From contig NWUY0304237457.1 of the NCBI GenBank assembly GCA_004151065.3, positions 2,634 through 40,604 on the forward strand: a DNA stretch of 37,971 nucleotides. Reading direction: 5' to 3'. Positions within the stretch are counted from its first letter, which is position 1, and each line of letters starts with the position of its first letter. The position numbers were made by a program, and so were the translations under genes. Below the pieces are notes generated by a model. It was given only the letters and a program-made list of their open reading frames with translations, ran no database searches and was not told where the DNA came from. Source of the DNA: Larix sibirica. Lineage: Eukaryota; Streptophyta; Pinopsida; Pinales; Pinaceae. Positions 9,340-20,758 of this stretch are shown one piece after another.

Positions 9340-11240
9340 AAAGAACTACACCTGTTAGCTTATACCAAGAGCTTCATAAAGCGCTTAGGAGGTACAGTTA
9401 TTCCTCTCTTATCAGGACCGGATCAACCAACCTGGGTGCCAGCCTTACTCCGTACCTTATTGGAAGGAACAACCATGCATTCAATCAGCGATTGGCTTAA
9501 AAAACAGAGAGTTCGATAACTCGGATGAATCATATGCCTACGAACCGGGAAAACCCCATCTTTTATTATGAAAATGCTCCTCACCATATGAATAGTGAGC
9601 GGGTTTCACCTCGTTTGGATACGTTTTTAGGATCGACCGGATCAATCAACCTTCCAACTAACCACCTGATGACCTTACGACTTACCTTTGGACATGCCCC
9701 AAGCCTTGCACTTGCTTCCCATAAAGCTTTCGGTTGAACCGCCTGACAGCATTCACAGGCAGACCTTTCTTTAATCACACTTGCTTGAAGATACTGCTGG
9801 GTACCAAGTATTACCTTCTGGGTACCACTATGAAATATTCTTCCTGCTGAGGAGCCTTTACAATACAATTTCTTAATTAGAACCCACTACATTCTAGCTA
9901 AGAATAGACCTACCCGCCACATAAATGCTTGCTACCCACTTTACCCACCCAACCTTACTTATATCACCCATTGCTTCAGACAGCAAGAAGAGGGGAAGCA
10001 TAGCATGCTATTAACCTTTTACTTACGTGAATACTATACACCCGGGCGGGTTACCAGACTTTACCTTTACTGCCTTCACCCTAGGATATGGATGGACAGA
10101 TGGAGGAAGTGCTTTCTTTATCCCTTACAAACCCATTCTTTCCGCCAGGAATCAGAGGCAGAGGAGGTATGGAATAGGATAATTTATTTACCCTACTAAC
10201 CACCCTATGAATTCTTACGAGTGGTACCACTATTACCTTCTGGGTATATGACCTATTGTTCCCACCGGGAAGCCTTGCCAATAGATATGATTCAGGAATT
10301 AGAACCAACTACCTACGAATAGAAATAGACAGACACCCGCCTTTCATTTAATGCTACTGCCTGCTACCCACCTTCTTTTTTACCACCTGAAGACCTAGAC
10401 CAGACCTATACCACTTCCTGAATGAATCGCTTAGAATATACTGTATTTACCTCTTCAGGATGGTATGATACAACCTTACTTAGAACCTTTTGCTTCAGCC
10501 AAGAAAGAAGATCAGCAGGGTACAGCATCTATGAACCACCCCCTACCTTCTTACTAGAAAACCTTCCCACCTGCAAGAACTAGCACCTGCCTATAGACCA
10601 ATCGCTGAATGAATCTTAGTAGTTTTTGACATATCCCTTCTTCTTATCGGAACAGCTTTTACCTTACCCTTCCCTTACTCCCCAACACGTAGAACTTTCG
10701 GGGTACCACCCACGTATCTATCACCTCTTTGTCCGGCCGAGCCAATACGATTATACAATTTCTAAATTAGAAGAACCTACTGCAAGGAATAAACCTGCCC
10801 TGGACACCTGCTGCTCAATGAATGCGCTTAGTGTGGGAACTGCTAGAGACTTATCTTTACAGGATGAACCAACCTTACTATTACCTTTATTACTGGCCTG
10901 CCACAGTTACCACCACAAGGATAGACTCTTGAAACCTCACACGACGCTTTATATTAGCTTCGATACTGCATTCACTTACTTCCATAAACAACACTTGCTT
11001 AATTCATACTTAGGAGGGAGGGACAGCTAGATACTTATACGGCGGCATGAGATGGATTAGACAACCCTTACCTTTATTACTACCCAGCTTCACACAAACC
11101 ATTTTATACACCGCATAGACCTTTCCACACATTAGCTTATTTACCCTCTATATACGTAATTGACGTAATTTCTGGAATCACACTTCTTACTTGCTTAAAT
11201 ACGCTTGGTACCAGAAAGAAGTAATTATAAATCCGTCTGA
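9340..11240 (+). repeat. Ancient tandem array of about 200-bp units (family R200)
   Basis: A landmark of the form ACTTGCTTAATGAATCGCTTAG recurs in decayed form with its CTTAG at 9384, 10430, 10615, 10827, 11009 and 11204 (CTTGG in the last). The last four steps are 185, 212, 182 and 195 bp; the first step is 1046 bp, about five units. A second landmark, CAGGACCGGATCAACCAACC, lies after the first at 9413 and near 9634. A third, GGGTACCACTATGA, appears near 9829 and, more decayed, near 10220 and 10690, followed each time by a TTAGAACC-type box. A fourth, TTCACCCTAGGATATGGAT, is at 10075. The frames in this region have no domain and switch phase with the repeats. No known element recognised. Confidence 0.7.
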
Positions 11241-11627
11241 TAAAGAGCCCAAAGGTTATGCACTCCCTAGCCATTCTAAATTATATCCAAAAAGAAGATA
11301 AAACACTATTTTCATACTGGATTCCAGGACTGTACACAGATAAAAAAGGAATACTATGTATGGGACAATACTGTTTAATGTTAAAATATATATTATATGT
11401 GGAGAACAAAGAAAGGCCGAGGAAGAACAGCAAGAAAGGTAACTGTCATACCCACTGCCTCGATAGCTGTGCTTTCCAGATCTGTCTGTTTGGGGACTGT
11501 TAATCTATAAGAGACGAAGACAAACCAACAGAAGGATCAAGCATAAATTTAGGAGAAGCAATGCGCTACATTCACAGTAAGGTGCTTAAAAAAGAACAGG
11601 AATGGAAGAGCATCTTACAGACTTTAA
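11241..11627. other. Gene-free stretch
   Basis: The plus frame at 11258-11503 has no recognisable motif. The sequence is AT-rich and differs in texture from the pyrimidine-rich array before it. Confidence 0.35.
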
Positions 11628-11891
11628 GGAGAAATAAAAGCTCTCTATAAAAACGATATTACTGAGAGTGAAAATTATCCTAAGCGGGTACCAAATGCTC
11701 CTATGTCTGGAACAACTGAACCTGTAGGTTATTTGCCTCCTTCTCCCAGCAAAAAGAGGAAAACTAAGGAAGTCCTTTTTAGTAAAGCACTAAAGGAACA
11801 TGCTTCTCGCCAAACATCTCAAGCTCTACGGGGCAGAACTCTGAAAAAGATCTATTCCACAATGCTTCAAATCCTCCCCTCTCAACAGTGA
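11628..11891 (+). pseudogene. Unidentified Lys/Ser-rich coding-like frame of 87 codons
   Basis: The frame is open from 11628 to a TGA at 11889. It reads ALYKNDITESENYPKRVP, then MSGTTEPVGYLPPSPSKKRK (from 11703), then EVLFSKALKEHASRQTSQAL and ends TMLQILPSQQ. The codon use and the PPSPSKKRKTK basic patch look like a piece of a real eukaryotic protein rather than noise, but I do not recognise the family. No good upstream start exists and the sequence after the stop (11911-12093) is open in another frame. It may be an exon or retroelement scrap. Confidence 0.3.
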
Positions 11892-13440
11892 ATGGAGTTG
11901 TAGCTTTGCTTTGGGATTCCATTATCTAAGGTTATTTACGGGTCTCTTTTGGGCTCATGTGGTCCAGATAGGCACTGTTAAAGGCCTTTGCGAACTTATT
12001 TTTATTGCTTCCAGAGAAGCTGCAAATGCTTGTGGAGCTCAAACAAGTTTGGAAAATAGGCCTTTGGATAAGCAACCAAGGGAAGCAGTTTGATAAATAA
12101 AAAGGACTCCCCTGAATCATCAACCCAAAATGAGTTTCGTAATGAACAGAATAGAGATAACAGGTTGGGGAGTTATAAAGGATACAAGGTTGCCGCTGGG
12201 GCATCATCTACTAACTGTGATGAAGATATATTGACTTTTCCAAGGAGTTAGTCCCATTGGATGAGGTTTTGGATATTTAATTAAGTGCTTGCAATCAATT
12301 GAAAGTTAAAGCTGCTAATATGGATACAAATCTTTTTTAATGTGCTATGTAAATAATTGCAATAAAATGGGTGAATCAAACCTGGAAAACAATGCGAAGA
12401 AAGAAAGGCCAACAGATTTTAAGCAAATTAGATAATAGTGTAGTGATTCTTCAAAATGCAAGGAGTCGTAATAGTTTTGGTTTGAGGTTGAGGGTAATTA
12501 TTTGAAAAGGTAAAGTGCTGAGTATAAGCAGTTTGCAACGGCATTAATGAGTGCTCTGGCTTATGTTGGACTATGAATAACTGAAAGGTGGAAAGGTGTG
12601 ATTTAAGATACTTGCTAGTAAATAGGTTGAAAAGCGCCAGGTATCTATACAATAGAGGCAGTTACAAGTGTATTTTTAGTAAAAAAGTTTGTTAGGATTG
12701 TACAAAAAGCCAGAATAAAGCATAAAGGGAATTAACTTACCCATATATGAGACCAAGAGTTATCTCTTTTGGCATTCTTTCAAGCTTCTTTCTAATGAAG
12801 TCATTTTTTTCTCATCAATCCTTTATTATTGCTAATCCTTTTTTTATAATTAGGGATGGTACGGCTAGTAAGGAGGGGACAAGCTCTAGAGCTACTTATT
12901 ATCAGTTCAGGATTGAGGTGTTCCTCCACTGAGTCTGTCTGAGGACTTAATAACTAGTCGTATCCTTCGATACCCGCTTTTCATATAATAGAGAAGAGCA
13001 AAACCTAATACAAGACTTAACTATGGGGACGGCTAGCTTGTAATGGGTAAAACACCCTTCCAAGGAACGTAGTGCCTGTTCTTAAAGGAGAAACGGATAA
13101 CCAAGTTACGAAGTTACTTTATTCCAATTGGGACACGGAACAAAGTTTCTGTTTGGTAGGGTGCGATCTGCTTACTTTTTTACTTCTACCAACCAGGCGA
13201 CGGTACCAATAACATTATAGGGTGAACTCCTATGACTTTTTAGGTTTTATATCAGCGATAATATCTGATATCTTTATTTAAAGGTAAAAGGTCCCCTTCC
13301 CTTCGCCCCCCTTAGACTGCCTCCCTTAATACTATTTATCCTTCTAACAGACGGGAACCTTTTGTTTCAAAGGGCCTGGGGGACTGCCCCTTTCCAGATA
13401 TAAACTCGGAGCTTTCTCGGCAATTTAAGGTGAGATAAAC
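11892..13440. other. Gene-free stretch with weak coding-like traces
   Basis: Open frames at 11911-12093 (plus) and 12428-12652 (minus) have no recognisable domain. The part after about 12940 changes to a different, more balanced composition. No RNA gene or clear repeat seen up to 13440. Confidence 0.35.
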
Positions 13441-13545
13441 CTTGCTCTCCCAACGTCAAGCAAGCCTTTCCTTGCCCTCCCTTTGGTCAAGCAAGCCTTT
13501 CCTTGCCCTCCCTTTGGTCAAGCAAGCCTTTCCTTTTCATTTGAC
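13441..13545 (+). repeat. 31-bp minisatellite, about three copies
   Basis: The unit GTCAAGCAAGCCTTTCC plus TTGCCCTCCCTTTG starts at 13455, 13486 and 13517, exactly 31 bp apart; the last copy runs off after CCTTTCC. The leading half copy is CTTGCTCTCCCAAC. A single degenerate unit lies at 35347-35376 and a reverse-complement copy ends the window at 37932-37971. Confidence 0.93.
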
Positions 13546-13920
13546 TTTCCAGTGGTTCCAACTACCCCGAAAGCCAGCCAGTACCAATCAAGATATCCCA
13601 TGCATATTTAAGAGAATTTATTGCTTCCTGCCCTTATATTGCCTTTGGTAAATAGGAGTATATTCAAATTAGTAATAGGAACAAATGAAATTTGATGTAA
13701 ATCGCTTTTTGGGGGGATTTACTTATTGATATGAGAAGACAACTTTCTTACATAAAAGGGAAGGATCCGGGCCCGGAAAGCCTGTAACTGCAATCAATAT
13801 ACCTTAAACCTTGCTTTTTTCACATTTTTCCTCTCCCTAACAGTCTTCGTGTCGTCAAGAACCTCGCCTTCTTTTGTCAGACAAGTAATTTGTATTAAAC
13901 ACTAAATAGATCAGACCATA
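13546..13920. other. Gene-free stretch
   Basis: No gene, RNA or repeat recognised between the 31-bp array and the next repeat. Confidence 0.4.
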
Positions 13921-14054
13921 ACCAGACCTGCCGGACTATACCCCTGGTAGCTTCTAACTAGTGTTATTGTGGGTAAATACTGGAACTTTGGTAATGGACC
14001 ACACCCGGTGGCTTCTAACCAATTTTATTGAGGAGATACCAGACCTGCCGGACT
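13921..14054 (+). repeat. Degenerate repeat of about 60 bp
   Basis: ACCAGACCTGCCGGACT occurs at 13921 and 14038 (117 bp apart), and CCTGGTAGCTTCTAAC near 13943 recurs as CCCGGTGGCTTCTAAC near 14004 (about 61 bp). Together these suggest two units of roughly 58-61 bp. Confidence 0.65.
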
Positions 14055-14089
14055 TGATCAAATCAGACTATACTATACTAGACTCGGCT

Positions 14090-16850
14090 TTCTCTTTTGA
14101 AACGGGGATATCCAACTGGATTTTATGATATAGTAACCATACCTTTTGATGAGGTTTCCTTCGGTCTCAATGAATATGAATAGTTATTCTCATCATAAAT
14201 AGCATAATTAGTTGGTTAATATACGATCATATATGAGCAGGGCAGAGATACGTTGTAACCTGGACTACTCATAATATAGTCCACCTTGTTGTTCCGAATT
14301 GAAAACAAACAACATGTGTATAGCAGCATGTATGAGCACTGTTCCTAGTATGAGAGCATGGATATAGACACTATGGGAGTTCCGTTCTCGGAGTCATATG
14401 GGAATGAGTTCCTTCCAACAGGAGTACGAGACCCGGCATATCATATAAGTTGAATTAGTATGGTTGTTGTTGAACTAGTATTATTGTTGGGAGCCGCCCA
14501 AGCCATATTGGATTGAGTTTTCCGTTCCAGCTGGACCCATTAATATATGAATATCGCTATGGAGACGTAATACTAGCTCTCATTCATGTAGTACTAGGAA
14601 CTAACCTATTATAGCATCTTTGTGTTCTGTCAAATCCAATATAAACTTATAAAAATACTACGAAAACAACAGATAGAATGGTACTAACCAAAATGTAATT
14701 TAGCTCATTTGCCCAGTTTTTTATTATAAAATGATTGTTGATCATGTTGGATAAGTAATCCTCTCGTCGGGGAAATCCACTGGAATTTAAGCTATATGAA
14801 CCATACCTTTTTCAGACGTTTCTCTCGGTCTCAATGATGAATAGTTATCCTCTCATCATAACATAAATAGCATAACGAGATCGCATATCTACGTTATATC
14901 ACAGGAATCACATAGATACGTGAAAAATAGAGGAATAGAGGTTTTCCTCCGCACCTAGTACATCAATCGTTGAATCCATGTTTGTAAGTTAGGACTTTGA
15001 CCTGATTTCCAAAACTGTCTGATTGGGCCAGTTTGTATAGTCATAATCTAATTTTAATGGGTAAAAATGAGTCCCCCATCTATCATCCGGGTATCTAAAC
15101 TGGATTTTTTTGTATATTCACCCCATGCCTGTTTCAGACGTTTCCATCGTGGCAGGAGAATGTTTTTTTGTAAGGCTCGACCAAGCATAATCCCTAGGTT
15201 GTCAGGAGTAACGTAGTCCGTTCAATACGATACCAGCATAGAAAAGAAGTTGAACAAAGAGTGAGAGCTTACGCGCATATCTAAGTTGTTTAAATCCATT
15301 CATCCATGTTCACAATACATAGTGTTATGTGAAAACAATGCATATGTGTTATGTGAAATCCATCAATATAAACATATAAATAATACAACTCATAAAAAAG
15401 AATTGATTGTTGTCTCATCTGATTCTGACAATCCAGGGTACAACAGAAATTCCATTTCGCTTATTTGCCCAAGTTTGGTATCATAAAATAGTTTATAGGG
15501 TCGGATACATCGTATCATCCGGATATCTCAACTGGATTTATTTATAATGGAACCATACCATTTGAGGAGGTTTCCATCGTGGCAGCAGAATTATTCCTAG
15601 TTAAATACATAATATGTTATGTTGTAAAAAGCATATCTAAGTGTTCTGCAGTTAAATCCATATCTAATAAATAAATAACAATTGTGTGTGTGTTTTTTTT
15701 CACTTGCTAGATTATTATTATGAAGATTATGTATGGAGCTAAGATTTATTAGGGACCCATTATAGAGACGTTCTACTTGCTCATTCATATGTAACCGTAC
15801 TTGGAACCAACTCAACTCATATATAGTAGTAGGCGTGGTGAGAAAGCGAACCCAAGCCAGTTCCCATAAAAACTATGGGGTAAAATGTGATGTTGTTACA
15901 TGCATATCTAAGTGTTTCAATCTATGTTAAATACAACATATATGGTTCTGTTGTACAATCCATAGAAACAACACTATCATAGTAAGTAAATCTCTCGTCG
16001 GGTTGTAGCGAAAAGCATACACAACCCAATACATACACATACCTTACTTGTTGTTATGAGCTTATTCAGTTCTAATAATAGAGAATGAAATTCAATGAGA
16101 CTCGCATATATACGCGAACTTTTCATTCTATTTATATGAACTAATTGGAACTAGTTTCCGTACCGGCCAGGGTAAGCCTAGCTAGCCAAGCTCATCTAGC
16201 GTCAGCCTAGTCTTTCATATATGATGCATGCATAGAGAAGTTTGACTTTACCTTATCAGTCGGTGAACAAACATAATGAATATGATTGTAGTGTCATCCA
16301 AATAAAGAAATTATAATGAAAACGCATGAAGCTTAATCTTTGGGGACTCCGGTAACATAACTCTCAATAGGTGAGTTGTTAGCTCAGCTCACCCCAGAAC
16401 TCATGCGAAAGCGGATCAGCTATATACGAGCATGGCATAGAGACGTTTCCACCTGGACTCAATATAGTCTCTTTCACTAGTGATATGCAAGAATAATCAG
16501 AACACGAACTGGAATCCACGTTTGTGCGGTTGGTCCAGCAGATTAAAAAAACAATTGAATTGGGCATGGTTCTTCCTTAGTCAGAATATCTTTTTTATGG
16601 ATGTGAGATATGGAATAATCCCAACAAAACTTCGTTGTAGCGAAAAACAAACAACCCTAGCAGCAGCCACCATATAAGCTTGTCCATATATTGTCCATAC
16701 TGAGCTCCCGGAATCGAGCGAGCTGAAGAAGCGGGTGAGCTGAAGCCTACCGATTTGATAAGTCAGCTAAATTCGCATCTAACTAGGACTCACATATCTA
16801 CGTGTTAAGGAGTCTTTCCATGTATGTGTGTGACTACTTAAGAGCAGCAT
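14090..16850 (+). repeat. Old degenerate repeat array built on a GAGACGTTTCC core (family R-ACG)
   Basis: The core appears as CCATACCTTTT...GAGACGTTTCC followed by a GGTCTCAATATGAATAGT-like tail, in decayed form near 14151, 14247, 14564, 14815, 15137, 15567, 15767, 16237 and 16442. It is often preceded by ATATCCAACTGGATTT (14109, 14774, 15095, 15526). A second landmark, GCATATCTAAGTGTT, occurs near 15273, 15629 and 15902 with relatives near 14882 and 16794, and GTTGTAGCGAAAA occurs at 16002 and 16635. Spacing is irregular (about 96 to 470 bp), several values being near 200. No coding content seen. Confidence 0.62.
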
Positions 16851-18150
16851 ATACATGAGGCTAGGTTCCATACAATTCTATGTCAGGTAGTGTCCTATTG
16901 CCATCACATCCCGTCCCATTCCTTCTGTATATGATTTGTTATAATAATATAATACGTTATAGTTACTTTAGATTAGACTTCGTAAAACTAGAATAAACAG
17001 ATAGATTATTTTATATGGGATATCTTCGTTAGATTAGGGTTATGTGAAAGCAGACCTTCTATATATAAGGTTATTCTATTTGATAGTATTATATTATCAT
17101 TTCTAAAAATCGTATCTATACCATCCAACCAAATCGTCGAACATCCCATCCCACTAGTCTCGTATCACCTAGTAGACCTGTAGCGTATCACCTGGTAGAC
17201 CTAACCGTGTATCGTCCCATATTTTTTAGCTACGTATATATACATTATAGTGGCTGCTATGCTGTTATTATATTTAATACTAACTATTTTCACTCTCTCA
17301 TGCGTATATTTATATTTATATTTACTTATTAAGTTATTTTAGGCAGAGCATCAGAGCATCATCCGTAACCTGCATTCTTCTTGGTCTGGTTATTGGATTC
17401 TGTCTGGCATTCTTTTTATCCTTATTGGTCCGCTTATTATTTGTCCGATCTTATTGGGGTTTTTCCCGTTCAGATATGATTGGCCCAGACCCGGTTAATT
17501 GGTCTGATCTTATCTTATTTTGTTTGTTCCCATTGGTCCAGATGATTTACCCGGTCTGAATAATTGGTCCGACTGAAAATTCCAATGAAGCAGAAACAGG
17601 GAACTGAAACTAACTGACTCCACCAACGGAGTTTTATTAAACCGAAAGCCAAAGAAGACTTTAGCTACTCTACCCCTAACCTAGTCTATCCTAGCAGAAA
17701 AGATGCTTTGCAATCAACTACGCAGTTGTAACCTTCGAATGAATTCCAATCCGGATAAGGTAATCAATAATAAGAGACAAAGATTGGAATGTATCATAAC
17801 GCGAACTAGAAAGAATTATGTAAAGAACACCTTATCCTTAGCAAGCATGTGGGACACTTACTTATATGTAGGAACCTTACCAGCTATATAGATAAGCTGA
17901 ATGTTATCACCTGTAACAAGATCATGGATGTGCAGACCACCTGGTTGACATCGAAACTTCATCTGACTGTGCCGGACAATCTAAAAGCTGGTTGGATGTG
18001 AACATGGGCCAGATTCTCCTTCTTATGATCTTCTGAGCTTAGCACCATTATTATAAACTTCCAAATCACTAACAGTATTTATCCCTTTATGATTTAAGCT
18101 TGATGCAGCTGGATTTCCAAGGTATTCCACAATCTTATTCCAGCTCGGGG
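16851..18150. other. Gene-free stretch with a 23-bp duplication
   Basis: CGTATCACCTAGTAGACCT at 17161 recurs as CGTATCACCTGGTAGACCT at 17184. ATTGGTC-type words recur between 17385 and 17575. The small plus frame 17703-17891 has no recognised product. Confidence 0.45.
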
Positions 18151-18615
18151 CTAATTGACATATGTGGGTGCACCGCGTGTAAGTCTTTCCGAGTTTGAGC
18201 TTTCATGCATGTCTTTAATCACAATATCTTATTCAATGAATGGAGATATGACATCAGCGTTTGTATTAAAACTCGATCTTGATAGTGAACTGCCCATCAC
18301 GGTACCTTCTTTAACCAAACTGGGAAGATGATCAATAACCGCCTCTGCTTGGACATCGAATGTAATAATATGAGATTGATAACCTGACATAACCACCGCC
18401 ATATGTTTCAAAGTGTTGACGGAGTGTCTCAAAATCAATATTGTCCTCGAGAGATATAAACAATCCAATGCTCTTAATGGTCGAATCTTTAGTGATATCC
18501 GCTGCTATGAGCTTTTCACCAGATCACCGCTGGAGGGTCCTTTTATGTAATTCACTAACTCCTTCTCGTCTTCGCCAAAAAAGAGGAACCTCAGCATGAG
18601 CAGGATCAACTTATT
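18151..18615 (-). pseudogene. Unidentified nuclear-type gene fragment, downstream coding-like segment
   Basis: Read on the minus strand from 18615 the frame gives VDPAHAEVPLFWRRREG, then GEKLIAADITKDSTIKSIG and LFISLEDNIDFETLRQHFET followed by GGGYVRLSISYYYIRCPS. A shift near 18340-18370 brings in AEAVIDHLPSLVKEGTVM and FNTNADVISPFIE, then a TAA, then DIVIKDMHESSNSERLTRG and a TAG at 18151. The amino-acid use is that of an ordinary globular protein. Family not recognised. It lies 165 bp downstream of a segment with a canonical intron (18780-19870) and may belong to the same gene. Confidence 0.4.
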
Positions 18616-18779
18616 CCGAAAAGAGGTCTCCCTCTCATATTTAATAAAAGAGATGGAGGAGAATGATCAAACCAGCAAGGGTATAATAATCAGAGTATGA
18701 TGTTGTCTGGTGCAATTAGTGGAAGCATATCTCATCTTCCTCCTTAAGTTTCAGATCATGTTCATGCAGTAGACCAATG

Positions 18780-18965
18780 TTAAGTTTGGAATCTCATACA
18801 TAGAGCATTTCGATCAAGGTGGACACCATGTTCATGATTTGCATTACAACCAATATTTATCACTGAGAATCCATCGTCAGTTGTAAAATTTGGACATAAA
18901 GAGATGAGCTTAAGCTGCAATCTTCTGTGGTTCCTCTTCTTTTCCCTTTGATTTGCAACATTGTC
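18780..18965 (-). pseudogene. Putative exon after a GT-AG intron, unidentified gene
   Basis: On the minus strand the tract TTTGCTTTCTCTTGCTGTGCAG (read from 18987 to 18966) is a textbook acceptor. After it the frame reads DNVANQREKKRNHRRLQLK, then LISLCPNFTTDDGFSVINIG, then CNANHEHGVHLDRNALCMRF and stops. It starts in phase 0, the phase in which the upstream exon ends. The basic stretch KKRNHRRLQLK is the most distinctive part. The stop after FQT may be decay or lie beyond a true donor. Family not recognised. Confidence 0.4.
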
Positions 18966-19470
18966 CTGCACAGCAAGAGAAAGCAAATCCTTAAGGTGAT
19001 GTTTCAACTTTAACTGATCAGTTCTTACGTGTCATGTCTGTCTGCCTTTAATGATTTATATGGAAAATGAACAAGTAAATGCGGAAATAACCCCTCCTGG
19101 GGATCCTAAATAATAAGATAATATGCTCATATTGCCGATTGCTCCGGATACGGCCCGCAACCTTTCGACAGATGTTTCTGGCTGCAGTTGATTCCTGAAA
19201 CCATAATGCTAGGCAAGACTAATAAACTAACAAAATAAAAGAATAAAATGCAGCTAATTCTAGGGATTCTAGTAAAGCAAGACAATACTAACTAAACCTA
19301 CTCCTATCTAACTATACTGGCAACAAATGTAATGTATAATCATATAGCCAGTGCAACCAACCACGCAGTTTCAATCCTACATGGAAACAAATATATAGTG
19401 TTAGTAGAAAGGATTGAAACTTAATATGATGAAAGATCGGAAAAATTAATGCATCTTCATTTCCACTTAC
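18966..19470 (-). other. Putative 505-bp spliceosomal intron (GT-AG, phase 0)
   Basis: On the minus strand the donor TCG|GTAAGT begins at 19470 and the acceptor TGTGCAG ends at 18966, after a 15-base pyrimidine-rich tract. Both neighbouring exons are in phase 0. The interior has stops in all frames and no group I or II core that I can see. Mitochondria do not splice such introns, so if real the segment came from nuclear DNA. Confidence 0.4.
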
Positions 19471-19870
19471 CGAGTTGAAAATAAGCAACATATCATACCT
19501 TGGGGAATCAAGCAGAAATTCTTTTTCCAAACAGGTGTTTATTCTATCATGGAATTGTGATTGGAAGGATATCATGGGCAGCAACTCTTTCTGAGATGAA
19601 ATACTTACCTTGTTAGCACTATCTGTTAAAAATCCTTGCGCACATTCTAGCAAAATGGTATCCTTCAATTCAGTCGGCACAGAGAGGTATGGGGAATCCT
19701 TCTTGGCCTTATGTTTAGAATTCACACCTGTATGATCTTCCACTGCATCCACGATGTTTCTCACAGGTTCCGCAGACCAGTGCCTTCTTCTCCAACTGGG
19801 AATATGTGAATATGTCTCTGGAGTATGGCTCACTGATTGATCATCACTGTGCGAGAGATCATCCGCCTCA
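19471..19870 (-). pseudogene. Putative exon of an unidentified nuclear-type gene
   Basis: The minus frame is open through 19471-19916 and contains no stop before the donor. It reads FEADDLSHSDDQSVSHTPE (from about 19871), SWRRRHWSAEPVRNIVDAVE, KDSPYLSVPTELKDTILLE, CAQGFLTDSANK and EKEFLLDSPRYDMLLIFNS, where GTAAGT follows. A GTG at 19833 is the first start-like codon but the coding texture continues upstream, so this is probably an internal exon. A second donor-like AAG|GTAAGT sits at 19610-19603 inside the frame. I do not recognise the protein. Intact codons over 130 residues suggest a fairly recent arrival. Confidence 0.45.
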
Positions 19871-20270
19871 AAGTGTATGGGAACAAGAATGGATAGGAAC
19901 CAGAATGGAGCATATTAGGTCAATTAGGCAGATTAGGTATGAGGGAGTTAGGGAGTTAGGGAGTTAGACAGATAACATCTCCTTTAGCCCAAAGGGAAAG
20001 TGTAGGTAAGTAAATAAGAAATATCCTTAGGAAGGTTGGTTAGGCAATGAATTAATATGAAACCCAGAGGGGTAGCCCATAGGCCCGAAGGGGATCTCAT
20101 GGTGGCCAGCTCTATGGCTCCCTGATGAAGGACAGTATAATCCCTATATACTGTGAGCCCTTACAATATTGGGTAGCGTAACGATGCACTGCTCACTTTT
20201 ATAAGTGGTGAGCCCCCGGCTACTAGCTTCATTGAGGTTGGGTGATAATAGATAATATAAACAAAAGTAG
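19871..20270. other. Gene-free stretch with a short GGGAGTTA triplet repeat
   Basis: GGGAGTTA is repeated three times without change at 19943-19966. Nothing else recognised. Confidence 0.5.
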
Positions 20271-20440
20271 CATTCTCTTTCTCGGCAACCTCACCTTACT
20301 TTCCTTCGTGAAATGGCTTTTTGAGCTCTCAGCGACTAGACCTTTTTATATTAAAATCATCAAATAAATAGCATTCATTTATCGGAAACTAGCTTTGATT
20401 TCCCTTCGTAAATTGGCTTTATTAGCTCTCGGAAACCCCC
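20271..20440 (+). repeat. Degenerate duplication with 101-bp offset
   Basis: CATTCTCTTTCTCGG ... CCTTCGTGAAATGGCTTTTT ... AGCTCTC (20271-20337) recurs as CATTCATTTATCGG ... CCTTCGTAAATTGGCTTTAT ... AGCTCTC (20372-20438). Internal spacing is conserved. Confidence 0.75.
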
Positions 20441-20448
20441 CTTACTCA

Positions 20449-20545
20449 CACGCCTGGGCTTCCGGTCTGGTTCGCTCAGCAGCTTCCATCTATATTGAAT
20501 TCGGCCACTCCTTTCTCCATCGGTAACACCACTTCAAGCATGGAT
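20449..20545 (+). repeat. Dispersed repeat, copy 1 (partner at 21237-21345)
   Basis: CACACGCCTGGGCTTCCGG...CTGGTTCGCTCAGC...TTCGGCCACTCCTTTC here matches CACACGACTTGGCTTCTTCC...CTGGTTCGCCCAGC...TTCGGCCACTTCCTTC at 21243-21333, about 790 bp apart, with small gaps. Confidence 0.7.
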
Positions 20546-20758
20546 GTGTATGGATGTGCCATGTTAAGCATCCTGGTACTAGTCCAGGAAAGATGGGGTG
20601 GTGGGGCCCCCATACAGGTCTGGTGCGGATGGCTGCGAACTTACCATGGCGAACAGAATGCGGCAAGGGTAGGTCGGAAGGAAAGGTTCGTTCAGAAGAA
20701 GGGAAGGGTAGTAAGTAAAGGTAAGGCAAGTTTTGTTCAGAGGTATGAGGGCAGAGGC

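Noticed and set aside
9581-10308. Overlapping small frames on both strands between 9525 and 11030
   Set aside because: They change phase with the R200 units and show no domain or codon bias.
13441-13545. CRISPR array
   Set aside because: The 31-bp units are directly adjacent with no spacers, and the setting is plant DNA.
17384-17600. ATTGGTC-rich segment as a regulatory array
   Set aside because: Spacing is irregular and the words are short; I see no evidence for a function.
19312-19833. Taking the whole 173-codon minus frame as one intact gene
   Set aside because: The coding texture ends at the GTAAGT donor (19470). The distal part is hydrophobic AT-rich sequence, as expected for an intron read through.
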